A DNA stretch of 64,000 nt from Acrocarpospora macrocephala (GTDB taxonomy: Bacteria; Actinomycetota; Actinomycetes; Streptosporangiales; Streptosporangiaceae): contig NZ_BLAE01000022.1 of assembly GCF_009687865.1 (NCBI RefSeq), positions 90,308-154,307 of the forward strand, in the 5' to 3' direction. Positions within the stretch are counted from its first letter, which is position 1, and every line of letters starts with the position of its first letter. Below are positions 24,212 through 32,373 of this stretch, in pieces. A model generated the notes under the pieces. It saw only the letters and a program-made list of their open reading frames with translations. It was not told where the DNA came from and did no database searches. The position numbers were made by a program, and so were the translations under genes.

Positions 24212-24580
24212 CTGAACGCGATCCGCAAGGTCGGCCTCCCGGACGACCTGTTCGCCGACGTCGCCCCGAAGGTTCTGGCCTCCTGGCGGGCCCGCGTCGC
24301 CGCTGAAGCGCCCTCCCACCTGCGGTTCCACCCGCACGACATCAAGGTGACGCTTCTGGCGGCCTACCTGTACTGCCGGTCCCGTGAGATCACCGACACC
24401 TTCTGTTCAAGATGACCGAGGCCGCTCTCGGGTCACCCGAGTCGCGGGTGGAGGACGTCATCTACCCGGCGGTGCCGGGCGGCTACAGGACGCTGGTCCA
24501 GTTGCTGCAAGAGCACAAGGCGAAGGGCACCTCTTACCGGCAGCACAAGCAGCGAGTGTTCAAGGCCTCCTACACCAACT
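24212..24580 (+). pseudogene. Tn3-family transposase fragment
   Basis: One frame gives VGLPDDLFADVAPKVLASW, HPHDIKVTLLAAYLYCRSRE up to 24415; after a frame change at 24412 another gives MTEAALGSPESRVEDVIYP and KASYTN. The order matches the N-terminal to middle region of Tn3 transposases in actinomycetes (WRARAAVEAPSHLR.., REITD.., LKASYTNHYR). The catalytic DDE part is absent. It starts directly after the left inverted repeat. Confidence 0.7.
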
Positions 24581-24671
24581 GCGTAACGCCGGACGCTCGC
24601 CCGTTCCGGCGGCAGCGCGGCTGGACCATCCCGGCGCGCGATGCCGGCGGGGCGTCGGCGATACTGTGGGC

Positions 24672-25511
24672 GTGGAGTACGTGTCCAGAGTGCCGCGACC
24701 GCCGCTGGACGGGCTGATCGACGACCTTTACTACCTGGAGGGTGCGCCGCCGTACGCCCGGCTGATGCTGCCGCCGAGTCCGTCGGCGTTGCTCATCGTC
24801 AACCTCGGGGCGCCGTTCCGCATCCGCGCCGGCACCGACATCGAGACGGCCGAGTACGCCGACGGCTGCGTGGTCACCATGCCCACCCGCGCCTTCGAGT
24901 TCGGCTATCCGCCGGGGACCCGGTCCGTCGGCGTGCACGTCAAGCCGTGGGGGCTGGCGCCGTTCCTGCCGATGCCCGCGGCCGAGCTGTGCGACCGGCC
25001 GGTGACGGTGGAGCAGGTTTGGGGCCGGCCCGCCATTGCCGAGCTGCGGGACCGGCTGGCCACGGCGGCCGGGCCGCAGGAGATGCTGACGCTGCTCGAG
25101 GAGGAGCTGATGCGACGGCTGTGCGAGACCGCCGGTCTGGGGCTGGTCCGCCATACGAGCAGCGTCATCGCGGCGGCCAGCGGGGCGGTGGCGATCGGCG
25201 ACCTGAGCGTGGCAGCCGGTGTCAGCAGCACTCATCTGGCACAGCGGTTCAAGGAGCTCATCGGCGTCACGCCGAAGCGGCTGGCCCGCACCTACCGCTT
25301 CACCGCCACCGTGTTCGCGATCAACCCCGCCGGACCGATCGACTGGGGCGACCTCGCCGGTGGCGCAGGCTACTTCGACCAGGCCCACTTCGGCCACGAG
25401 TTCCGGGCGTTCACCGGGCTCACGCCGACCCGGTACGTCGAAGTCCGGCGGCGGTTCCTGCGCGAACATCCCGGCCACGCGCTGGACGGCTGGCCGCTGC
25501 CGGCCGATTGA
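24672..25511 (+). CDS. AraC family transcriptional regulator
   Basis: 279 residues. The N-terminal domain (DLYYLEGAPPYARLMLPPSP then GCVVTMPTRAFEFGYPPG) is of the DUF6597 type. The C-terminal AraC HTH is about 175-265 (DLSVAAGVSSTHLAQRFKEL and YFDQAHFGHEFRAFTGLTP). GTG codons at 24666, 24672 and 24681 are all possible; none has a strong ribosome site. It probably controls the reductase gene 66 bases downstream, before which a TTTGGGG/CCCCAAA dyad lies. Both are cargo inside the Tn3-type element. Confidence 0.85.
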   Translation: MEYVSRVPRPPLDGLIDDLYYLEGAPPYARLMLPPSPSALLIVNLGAPFRIRAGTDIETAEYADGCVVTMPTRAFEFGYPPGTRSVGVHVKPWGLAPFLPMPAAELCDRPVTVEQVWGRPAIAELRDRLATAAGPQEMLTLLEEELMRRLCETAGLGLVRHTSSVIAAASGAVAIGDLSVAAGVSSTHLAQRFKELIGVTPKRLARTYRFTATVFAINPAGPIDWGDLAGGAGYFDQAHFGHEFRAFTGLTPTRYVEVRRRFLREHPGHALDGWPLPAD

Positions 25512-25545
25512 TTTCTTACAAGAGCGACAGCTCACGACACGCTAA

Positions 25546-25562
25546 TTTGGGGGCACCCCAAA
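25546..25562. promoter_or_regulatory. Dyad upstream of the reductase gene
   Basis: TTTGGGG (25546-25552) and CCCCAAA (25556-25562) around GCA, 15 bases before the GTG at 25578. It is a candidate operator for the AraC protein encoded just upstream. Confidence 0.45.
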
Positions 25563-25577
25563 GCAGAGGAGAGCCCC

Positions 25578-26159
25578 GTGGGCAAGGTGGTCATGTACAG
25601 CTCGGTGTCGGTGGACGGCTTCGTCGCGGACGAGAATGATCAGCCCGGACCGCTGTTCGACTGGTTGTCCAGCGGTGACGTCCCGTTGGACGAGAGCGGC
25701 GAGCTGAAGGTGTCGCAGACGTCCTACGACTACACCCGGGCGTACTGGGACCAGATCGGGGTGACGATCGCCGGCCGCCACGTCTTCGACCTGACGGACG
25801 GCTGGGACGGGAAGCCTCCGAGCGGGATCGACCACGTGGTCGTCGTAACGCACCGGCCGATGCCCGAGGGCTGGGACCCCGAGGCGCCGTTTCACTTCGT
25901 CGACGGCGTCGAGGCAGCCGTGGCCAAGGCGCAGGAGCTTGCGGGTGACCGCTTGGTCGAGGTCGCCGCTGGCGACGTCGGTGGCCAGGTGCTTGCCGCG
26001 GGTCTGGTCGACGAGGTGCGCATGGACGTCGTACCCGTCGTGTTCGGGTCCGGCAAGCGCTACTTCGGGTCGGTCGACGCGCAGCACCTGTTGGAGGATC
26101 CTGACGTGGTGATTCAGGGCAACCGGGTGCTTCACCTGCGCTATCGGGTGCGCCGTTGA
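25578..26159 (+). CDS. Dihydrofolate reductase family (RibD C-terminal type) protein
   Basis: 193 residues with the RibD_C/DHFR-like fold: MYSSVSVDGFVADEND near the start (substrate loop), GRHVFDLTDGW (about 67-77), and GDVGGQVLAAGLVDEVRMDVVPVVFGSG (split; about 128-155) for NADPH binding. These are NADPH-dependent reductases of pterin- or flavin-like or unrelated small molecules; the substrate is unknown. GAGGAGAG lies seven bases before the GTG. It is probably expressed with the AraC gene as cargo of the Tn3-type element. Confidence 0.85.
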   Translation: MGKVVMYSSVSVDGFVADENDQPGPLFDWLSSGDVPLDESGELKVSQTSYDYTRAYWDQIGVTIAGRHVFDLTDGWDGKPPSGIDHVVVVTHRPMPEGWDPEAPFHFVDGVEAAVAKAQELAGDRLVEVAAGDVGGQVLAAGLVDEVRMDVVPVVFGSGKRYFGSVDAQHLLEDPDVVIQGNRVLHLRYRVRR

Positions 26160-26195
26160 CCGATCTGAGCGGGTACGCGAAGAAGTCCACTGCGA

Positions 26196-26555
26196 ATGGA
26201 CGGCACCGCGCGGACCTCCATCACCGAGTGGCGCACCGACCGCGCCTCCTGGCCCGGCGCCGATACCCCGGCGCTGTTCCTCAATCGCCGCGGCGGGCGT
26301 CTGTCGGCCCGGGCGGTCGACCAGCTCATGGACGAACTCGCCGCTGACGCCGACATCCTCGACGACGCGGGCGCCCTCGCCCTTTCCCACATCCTGCGGC
26401 ACACCTTGGCGACCAACCTCCTGCGCGCGGGCGTCGACATCGTCGTCGTCGCCGAACTCCTCGGCCACACCCGCCTCGACACCACCCGCCGCTACACCCT
26501 GCCTACCCACGCCGACCTCGAAGACGCCGTCAGCCATCTTCCCACCGATCAGTAG
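26196..26555 (+). pseudogene. C-terminal fragment of a tyrosine recombinase (TnpI-like)
   Basis: The frame gives WPGADTPALFLNRRGGRL, SHILRHTLATNLL and LGHTRLDTTRRYTLPT, i.e. the last third of a tyrosine recombinase with His-x-x-Arg, second His and Tyr, but the N-terminal two thirds and the first catalytic Arg are missing. It ends 33 bases from the right inverted repeat of the Tn3-type element, so it may be what remains of a TnpI-type resolvase. It is not a copy of the recombinase at 22900. Confidence 0.7.
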
Positions 26556-26756
26556 GGCCACCGCTGATCTGGGCGAACTTGATCGCGTGTACCTGGCTGC
26601 ACGAGTCTTACCGACACCCCGCATAGCGGCTGATGTGGCTGTCTAGCGTGGGCGCAATACGAGGCTATAGCGATGAGGGCCGTCCGTCTGGGCCTGTGTC
26701 TGGGAGTGGTCAGGGGCGGGGCCAGAGGGGTCGAGGCCGGGGTGGCGTTTGATGAG

Positions 26757-26851
26757 CGCTGGGCGGCCAGGTCGTCGACGCGTACGCCGGACAGTCCGCC
26801 GCGGTTGCGGCCGAAGGGGGTGCGCACGGCGTCGAGGATGTACGGTTCCAC
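26757..26851 (-). pseudogene. 5' fragment of a thiolase gene
   Basis: On the minus strand GGAGGA is followed five bases later by GTG and the residues EPYILDAVRTPFGRNRGG, LSGVRVDDLAA, which is the typical thiolase (acetyl-CoA acetyltransferase) N-terminus. Similarity ends after about 30 codons and nothing like the rest of a thiolase follows. The ribosome site and start are kept, the remainder is lost. Confidence 0.7.
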
Positions 26852-26952
26852 GGGCTCCTCCACGAAAACTATCCTGACTTCGCGTACAGCAGCTGGATTT
26901 GAGATTCCCCCGGGAAACCTGACCGCCGGCCCTGACCAGCCGGCAAACGGCA

Positions 26953-27011
26953 GAGTTTCCGGTTTCACATCGCGGAAACTCCCCTGTAACAGCAGTTACC
27001 CAGGATGGCAG
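26953..27011 (+). repeat. Hairpin plus GTTACCCAGGATGGCAG unit, copy 2
   Basis: A stem GAGTTTCCG/CGGAAACTC (26953-26961, 26973-26981) is followed by TGTAACAGCA and GTTACCCAGGATGGCAG (26995-27011). GTAAC/GTTAC form a second small stem. The same order occurs at 12954-13015. Here the unit runs into the start of the HAD hydrolase gene. Confidence 0.6.
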
Positions 27012-27733
27012 ACATGATCAGGGCCATCCTCTTCGACCTGGACGAGACCCTCTTCGACCACCGCACGGCCGTCGCCGCCGCGGTGACCTCGTGGACGGCG
27101 GAGCTCTCCCCCTGCCACCCGCTCCTCGCCGAAGGCCCCGCCCTGTGGCTGCGCCTGGAGGACAAGCACCTGCCCGCCTGGCACCAGGGCGAATGCTCCT
27201 TCGGCGAGCAGCGCCGCCGGCGCCTGCGCGACTACTGCGACCAGCTCGGCCTGCCCGTCCCCGCCGACCTCGACGAGGCCTACGGCCGGTTCCTGCTCCG
27301 CTACGAAGCCGCCTGGCAGGCCTTCCCCGACGCCTACCCCGTCATGGACGCCCTGTCCGGCACCGGGCTGACCCTCGGCGTGCTCACCAACGGCCAGCCC
27401 GTCCAGCAGGAGGCCAAACTCCGGCGGCTCGGCCTGCTCGACCGCCTCGACCCGGTCCTGACCCCCGACTCCCTCGGCGGCCACTTCAAACCCTCCCCCC
27501 GCTGCTACCTGGCCGCCGCCGCCAAACTCGGCCTCGACCCCCACCAGGTCGCCCTGGTCGGCGACAACCTCAACCTCGACGCCGTCGGCCCCACCCGGGT
27601 CGGCATGCACGGCATCTGGCTCGACCGGTACGGCACCAGCCCGCCCCCGCCCGGCATCCCCGCCATCCGCACCCTCACCGACCTGCCCGCCCTGCTCACC
27701 CCTGCTGATTTCGCAGTGGCACATCACGGATGA
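27005..27733 (+). CDS. HAD family hydrolase
   Basis: 242 residues with the HAD motifs in order: DLDETLFD (11-18, nucleophile Asp11 and Asp13), LTNGQ (motif II Thr), Lys in FKPSPR (motif III) and LVGDNLNLD (motif IV). An alpha-helical cap lies between motifs I and II (about 20-95), the subclass I arrangement. It is a phosphatase or dehalogenase-like enzyme of unknown substrate. The start could instead be the ATG at 27014. It overlaps the convergent permease gene by 38 bases. Confidence 0.88.
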   Translation: MADMIRAILFDLDETLFDHRTAVAAAVTSWTAELSPCHPLLAEGPALWLRLEDKHLPAWHQGECSFGEQRRRRLRDYCDQLGLPVPADLDEAYGRFLLRYEAAWQAFPDAYPVMDALSGTGLTLGVLTNGQPVQQEAKLRRLGLLDRLDPVLTPDSLGGHFKPSPRCYLAAAAKLGLDPHQVALVGDNLNLDAVGPTRVGMHGIWLDRYGTSPPPPGIPAIRTLTDLPALLTPADFAVAHHG

Positions 27734-28406
27734 TCGGCCACGTCAGCGCCAGCCCGAGCAGGAACACCCCCAGCCCGACCCCCAGCGTCACCGGCAGGCC
27801 CGGCGGCAGATCCACATCGAAGCCGAACAGGCGGGACACGACCGGGATCCGCAGCTCGGAGCCGGTCGCCCCCGCGGCCACCAGCACCAGCGCCACCCCC
27901 ACCGGGATCGTCAGCAGCCCGCCGCCCTGCCAGCGGTAGAAGCCCGCGCCGATCAGCGCGCCCGCCGCCGCCCACGCCAGGTACTCGACCGTGTACTCGG
28001 TGAAGATCAGCCCGGCCTGGGAGGTGGACGCGAACAGATGGGGCCGGTTGAGCCCCTGCGGCCAGCCCGCCAGCGCGTGCAGGCCGTTTTCCAGCAGATA
28101 ACCGGCCGTCATCAGCGCCGCCACGCACGGCGCGAACAGCGCGATCGTGATCGCCGCCTGGCCGCCGAACTGGCGGCGCGTCTGCCCGTGCGCGATGTAC
28201 ATCGGCAGGTACTCGCGCACCAGCGTCACCCCGGTGAACAGCACATACCAGCGGGGCAGCTGGCTGGCCGGCTCCCAGACGCTGCCGCTCACCTCGCCGA
28301 AGACAGAGATGCCCAGCGTGATCAGCGCGACCACGACGAGATAGCCCGCCCACAGCAGGGCGGCGAACAGCAGGTTGGCCGCGAGCAGCCGGGTCGGGAA
28401 CCTCAT
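27696..28406 (-). CDS. Membrane component of a YtrA-type ABC transporter
   Basis: 236 residues with about six membrane helices (9-36, 52-66, 82-104, 128-148, 155-175, 205-226). No permease signature is certain, but it is the last gene of a GntR-ATPase-membrane protein operon with ATGA overlaps, so it is probably the transporter channel. Such operons in Firmicutes and actinomycetes respond to cell-wall antibiotics. It overlaps the convergent HAD gene by 38 bases. Confidence 0.75.
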   Translation of the reverse strand: MRFPTRLLAANLLFAALLWAGYLVVVALITLGISVFGEVSGSVWEPASQLPRWYVLFTGVTLVREYLPMYIAHGQTRRQFGGQAAITIALFAPCVAALMTAGYLLENGLHALAGWPQGLNRPHLFASTSQAGLIFTEYTVEYLAWAAAGALIGAGFYRWQGGGLLTIPVGVALVLVAAGATGSELRIPVVSRLFGFDVDLPPGLPVTLGVGLGVFLLGLALTWPIIRDVPLRNQQG

Positions 28407-29269
28407 CGGGGGCCTCCGGTCAGGTGGACGAACAGGTCCTGCATGGCGATCGGGCCCAGCTCCAGGCCCGCCGCCGCGGCCTCACGCCGCCGCGCGTCGT
28501 CGAGCACGCCGTACACCATCGCCGATTTCGTCGCCCCCAGCTGACGGCTGCCGAGCACGGTCAGCCCCGCCGTGAACGCGTCCACCGGCGCGGCCGCGCC
28601 GGTCACGGCGGTGCCGCGCGACAGCAGCGCCTGCGCCTCCTCGTGCACCACCACCCGGCCCGCGTCGATGATCACGACCTGCTCGAACAGCGGGCTCACC
28701 TCCTCGATGAGGTGGCTGGACATGATGATCGTCCGCGGCCGGGCCATGTAGTCGGCCAGCAGCACGTCGTAGAACGCCTGCCGGGACGGCGCGTCCATGC
28801 CCAGATACGACTCGTCGAACATGGTCAGCGGCGCCCGCCCGGCCAGCCCGATGATCACCCCAAGCGCCGACCGCTGGCCCTTGGACATGGTCTTCACCGT
28901 CATCTTGCGGGTCAGCGCGAACCGCTCCAGCAGCTGGTCGGCGAACTCGCCGTCCCAGTCGCGGCGCAGCCACTCGGCGAAGAACAGCGCGTCCTCGACC
29001 GTGCCGATGTCGGTGGTCTCCCCCGCGTCCCGGATCAGGCTGATCCGGGAGGTGACCGGCGCGTGCTCGAAGACCGGCGCCCCGTCCACCCGGACCACGC
29101 CCTCGGACTCGCGGCGGAAGCCCGCCAGCACCGACAGCAGGCTCGTCTTGCCTGACCCGTTGCGGCCCAGCAGGCCGTAGATCTTGTGCTCGCCCAGGGA
29201 CAGGGTGATGCCGTCCAGCGCGGTCGTCTCGCCGTAACGCAGGACCAGATCCCGCACCTCGACCCTCAT
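28403..29269 (-). CDS. ABC transporter ATP-binding protein
   Basis: 288 residues. Walker A is GRNGSGKTS (36-44), the signature-like loop MSKGQ replaces LSGGQ (about 134-138), and Walker B reads LTMFDES, with Ser in place of the usual Pro after DE. These changes are normal in YtrB-type ATPases. It overlaps both neighbours by four bases (ATGA), giving a coupled GntR-ATPase-permease operon. Confidence 0.88.
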   Translation of the reverse strand: MRVEVRDLVLRYGETTALDGITLSLGEHKIYGLLGRNGSGKTSLLSVLAGFRRESEGVVRVDGAPVFEHAPVTSRISLIRDAGETTDIGTVEDALFFAEWLRRDWDGEFADQLLERFALTRKMTVKTMSKGQRSALGVIIGLAGRAPLTMFDESYLGMDAPSRQAFYDVLLADYMARPRTIIMSSHLIEEVSPLFEQVVIIDAGRVVVHEEAQALLSRGTAVTGAAAPVDAFTAGLTVLGSRQLGATKSAMVYGVLDDARRREAAAAGLELGPIAMQDLFVHLTGGPR

Positions 29270-29625
29270 CGCGACCCCAGTTCGTTGATCCGGCCCACGA
29301 CCTCGCCGAGCGGGATGCCGATCGCCTTGGCCTCGGCCACCATCGGATCCACCACCTCCGCGAAGAAACTCTCCCGGCGGGCGGCCCGCAGGCTCTCCCG
29401 GGCGTCCGGGCTGACGAACATGCCGATACCTCGCTTCTTGTACAGGACGCCTTCGTCCACGAGCTGCTGGAACGCCTTGGCCGCGGTGGCCGGATTGATC
29501 CGGTAGAAGGCCGCGTACTGGTTGGTGGACATGACCTGCTCGTCGCCCTTCAGCGTCTCGCTCAGCACATCGGCCTTGATGCGGTCGGCGATCTGCCGGT
29601 AGATCGGGCTCCGGTCATCGAACAC
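29266..29625 (-). CDS. GntR family regulator, YtrA type
   Basis: 119 residues. The winged HTH is about 8-75 (SPIYRQIADRIKADVL, NPATAAKAFQQLVDEGVLYK, RGIGMFV) and only a short dimerisation tail of about 40 residues follows, as in YtrA-subfamily repressors. It is the first gene of an operon with an ABC ATPase and a membrane protein. A 26-bp dyad upstream (29645-29670) is a likely operator for autoregulation. Confidence 0.88.
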   Translation of the reverse strand: MFDDRSPIYRQIADRIKADVLSETLKGDEQVMSTNQYAAFYRINPATAAKAFQQLVDEGVLYKKRGIGMFVSPDARESLRAARRESFFAEVVDPMVAEAKAIGIPLGEVVGRINELGSR

Positions 29626-29644
29626 GCTGGATCGCCCGCCTCAT

Positions 29645-29670
29645 TGGTTCATTACTATACTAACGAACCA
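29645..29670. promoter_or_regulatory. GntR/YtrA operator
   Basis: A dyad with outer arms TGGTTC (29645-29650) and GAACCA (29665-29670); the inner bases pair except at two positions. It contains TATAGT on the minus strand as a likely -10, so the bound repressor would cover the promoter. It is strongly AT-rich compared with its surroundings. Confidence 0.7.
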
Positions 29671-29692
29671 TAGAAGTCATGCCGGACCGCTG

Positions 29693-30721
29693 TCAACGCA
29701 CCGCCGCCGCCAGCGAACGCGCCCGATCCGAGCGCGTCAGCGCGTCCGTGCTGTCCGCGAACTGATCCACCGTCCCCACCAGCGGCAACTCCCGCACCCG
29801 CGGATCCGACACCGCCCCCATCAGCGCCTCGGCGAACCGCATCCCCCCGATCACCCGGAACGGCCGCGCGAAGAACGGCCGCACCGACCCCTCCACCGGC
29901 TCCGCCAGCCCCAGCCGGTTCTGCACCGACGCCACCCGCCGGTACGCCACGCACAGATGCTCCTCCCGCGCCCGCCAATCCCCCGCCCGCAACGCCGCGC
30001 TCAGCGCCTCCCCCAGCTCCGCCGACCCGCTCAACCGTTTGAACGCGCTCCCCAGCCACTTCCCGTACGGCGGATACCTGCGCCGCATCAGCAGCGACAA
30101 CCGCATCAGATCCCGCACCAGCCGGCCCGCCGCCAGCAACGACCCCAGCTCATCCCCCACCTCGGCCGCCCGCCCCGGGAACGCCTCCTCCTGCGCGATC
30201 CGCACCCACTGACACGCCAGCACATACCGCCACACATCCGGCGGATACCAGCGCAACCCCGCCCGCGCCGCCGCCAGCTCCCCCAGGCCGTCATGAAAGA
30301 CCTCACCCGAGGTCAGCTCCGCCAGGCGCTGCCACGGCGCCGACCGCCAATCCTCCACCGTGATCTCACCCCGCGGGTCGAAGCCCAGCTGGCAACGCGC
30401 CCACGGCCCGAACTCCGCCACCTCCACGCCGGGCCGTACCGGATGGCGATCGGAACCGAACGCCGTCGGATACCCACCGAACTCCGCCGGAAGCCGGGAC
30501 CACACCTGCTCCCGCACGCCCTCCACCATCCCCGGCGCCACGAACACCAGCACCCGGGGACCCCAATCATGATCAGCCGACCGGGCCGTGTCGAAACCCA
30601 GCACCTCCGAACCCGGCCCGATCAGCGCCGCCCCATGCGCCACCCCGCCCAGCAGCGGCCCCACGACCTCGCGATAGAACGCCCTCGACAACTCAAGACC
30701 CGGAACGAAACTGGACATCAT
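29693..30721 (-). CDS. DUF4037 family protein
   Basis: 342 residues. The start FVPGLELSRAFYREVVGPLL and LGFDTARSADHDWGPRVLVF (about 40-60) are typical of DUF4037, a family that resembles nucleotidyltransferases; the DHDWGPR acidic pair could be the metal site. The C-terminal part is helical (about 150-340). No partner is evident: it lies alone between the GntR operon and purB, all on the minus strand. Start ATG at 30721 or 30718. Confidence 0.8.
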   Translation of the reverse strand: MMSSFVPGLELSRAFYREVVGPLLGGVAHGAALIGPGSEVLGFDTARSADHDWGPRVLVFVAPGMVEGVREQVWSRLPAEFGGYPTAFGSDRHPVRPGVEVAEFGPWARCQLGFDPRGEITVEDWRSAPWQRLAELTSGEVFHDGLGELAAARAGLRWYPPDVWRYVLACQWVRIAQEEAFPGRAAEVGDELGSLLAAGRLVRDLMRLSLLMRRRYPPYGKWLGSAFKRLSGSAELGEALSAALRAGDWRAREEHLCVAYRRVASVQNRLGLAEPVEGSVRPFFARPFRVIGGMRFAEALMGAVSDPRVRELPLVGTVDQFADSTDALTRSDRARSLAAAVR

Positions 30722-30781
30722 GCACCAACTGTGCCTCGTCCCCTTCGCCCGCTCACCTGGTTTTCCCCGGGCGTGAACCGG

Positions 30782-32203
30782 TCAGAGAATCGCCGACGGC
30801 GTGTAAGCGGCCGCCTCCGGACGCGCCGCGACGACCGCCTCGACCCGGGCCACCACCGCCGCCACCTGCGCCTCGGCCGCACCCGTGAACGACAGCCGGT
30901 CAGCCAGCAACGCCTCCAGCGCCGCCCGGTCCAGCGGGAACCGCGGATCACCCGCCAGCCGGTCCAGGACGTCGTTGCCCGCACCGTCCACCCGCATCGC
31001 CAGCGCCGCCGCCACCGCGTGCTCCTTGATCAGCTCATGCGCCGACTCCCGGCCCAGACCCGCCCGAACCGCCGCCATCAACATCTTCGTCGTCGCCAGG
31101 AACGGCAGATACCGGTCCAGCTCCGCCTCGATCACCGCCGGGAAAGCCCCGAAATCATCCAAGATCGTCAACATCGTCTCGACCAGGCCGTCGAACGCGA
31201 AGAACGCGTCCGGCAACGCCACCCGGCGCACCACCGAACACGACACATCCCCCTCGTTCCACTGATCCCCCGCCAGCTCCCCGGCCATCGACGCGTACCC
31301 CCGCAAGACCACCATCAGGCCGTTCACCCGCTCGCTGGAGCGCGTGTTCATCTTGTGCGGCATCGCCGACGAACCGACCTGGCCCTCCCGGAACCCCTCC
31401 GTCACCAGCTCGTGCCCGGCCATCAACCGGATCGTCTTCGCCAGCGACGACGGCGCCGCCGCCAGCTGCACCAGCGCCGTCAGCACCTCATAGTCCAGCG
31501 AACGCGGATACACCTGGCCCACGCTCACGAACCGCTCCGCGAACCCCAGATGCGCCGCCACCCGATCCTCCAGCTCGGCCAGCCGATCCGCGCCCAGCAG
31601 ATCCAGCATGTCCTGCGCCGTCCCGACCGGGCCCTTCACCCCGCGCAGCGGATAGCGGGCGATCAGCTCCTCCAGCCGCGCGTACGCCACCAGCAGCTCG
31701 TCGGCCGCCGACGCGAAACGTTTGCCCAGCGTCGTCGCCTGCGCCGCCACATTGTGCGAGCGGCCCGCCATGACCACGCCCGCGTACCCGGCCGACAGCC
31801 GGCCCAGCCGGGCCAGCATCGCCACCATCCGGTCCCGCACCAGCAGCAGGCTGTCGCGGATCTGCAACTGCTCCACGTTCTCGGTCAGATCCCGCGACGT
31901 CATGCCCTTGTGCACCTGCTCGTGCCCCGCCAGCGCGCTGAACTCCTCGATCCGCGCCTTCACATCGTGCAGGGTCACCCGCTCCCGCGCGGCGATCGAC
32001 GCCAGATCCACCTGATCGACGACCTTCTCGTACGCGGCGATCGCGTCGGCCGGCACCGCCACCCCGAGATCGGCCTGCGCCTTCAGCACGGCCACCCACA
32101 GGCGGCGCTCCAGCACCACCTTGTGTTCGGGAGACCACAACCGAGCCAGGTCGGCGGAGGCGTAACGAGCGGCCAGGACATTGGGAATACGCGGCTTGGT
32201 CAC
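30782..32203 (-). CDS. purB: Adenylosuccinate lyase
   Basis: 473 residues, the usual length. The fumarase/aspartase signature GSSAMPHKMN is at 277-286, with MTSRDLTEN (101-109) and GRSHNVAAQ (147-155) around the active-site His and Ser. It cleaves SAICAR and adenylosuccinate in purine synthesis, in the cytosol. The start is GTG (MTKPRIPNVLAARY). Codons 4-23 are duplicated at 24077-24136. A motif shared with two other intergenic regions lies 85 bases upstream. Confidence 0.95.
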   Translation of the reverse strand: MTKPRIPNVLAARYASADLARLWSPEHKVVLERRLWVAVLKAQADLGVAVPADAIAAYEKVVDQVDLASIAARERVTLHDVKARIEEFSALAGHEQVHKGMTSRDLTENVEQLQIRDSLLLVRDRMVAMLARLGRLSAGYAGVVMAGRSHNVAAQATTLGKRFASAADELLVAYARLEELIARYPLRGVKGPVGTAQDMLDLLGADRLAELEDRVAAHLGFAERFVSVGQVYPRSLDYEVLTALVQLAAAPSSLAKTIRLMAGHELVTEGFREGQVGSSAMPHKMNTRSSERVNGLMVVLRGYASMAGELAGDQWNEGDVSCSVVRRVALPDAFFAFDGLVETMLTILDDFGAFPAVIEAELDRYLPFLATTKMLMAAVRAGLGRESAHELIKEHAVAAALAMRVDGAGNDVLDRLAGDPRFPLDRAALEALLADRLSFTGAAEAQVAAVVARVEAVVAARPEAAAYTPSAIL

Positions 32204-32287
32204 GTTGCCCCAGCCTATCGCCGCTCCCCGCGACCCGCATCGCCGCCTCGTCCTAGCTGAGGGTTTTGCCTGCTGGGCTGCGATTTT

Positions 32288-32318
32288 TCACCCAGCCGCC
32301 TGCTTTACAAAGTAGATC
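32288..32318 (-). promoter_or_regulatory. Shared motif, copy B (upstream of purB)
   Basis: TCACCCAG-N7-CTTTACAAAGTAGATC as written on the plus strand. It lies 85 bases upstream of the purB start, in the same orientation relative to the gene as the copy before the WYL regulator (42462-42493) and the copy before the PNPOx gene (38711-38741). It is a candidate regulator site or an extended promoter element. Confidence 0.55.
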
Positions 32319-32331
32319 AATAGAGCAGATC

Positions 32332-32366
32332 AGAAGGCCGCGCGACCATCGGTCGCGCGGCCTTCT
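32332..32366 (-). terminator. Terminator of the RND pump gene
   Basis: A perfect stem AGAAGGCCGCGCGACC (32332-32347) with its complement (32351-32366) and an ATC loop, eight bases past the pump stop on the minus strand. Strong and GC-rich; no long U-tract. Confidence 0.8.
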
Positions 32367-32373
32367 TCCAGGG

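Larger units (their letters stand above)
24180..26620. mobile_element. Decayed Tn3-family element with intact ends, carrying AraC and reductase genes
   Basis: Perfect 32-bp inverted repeats at 24180-24211 and 26589-26620 begin GGGGTGTCGG, the GGGG start being characteristic of Tn3 ends. They are flanked by a 5-bp direct repeat GCATA (24175-24179, 26621-26625), the Tn3 target duplication size. Inside are a Tn3 transposase fragment, an AraC gene, a RibD/DHFR-type gene and a tyrosine recombinase C-terminal fragment. The transposase is dead, so movement would need help in trans. Confidence 0.85.

Noticed and set aside
24077..32194. The two 60-bp purB copies as attL/attR of an 8-kb integrated element
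   Set aside because: Excision between them would remove the body of purB, and the recombinase lies outside the interval. The flanks do not match a simple insertion.
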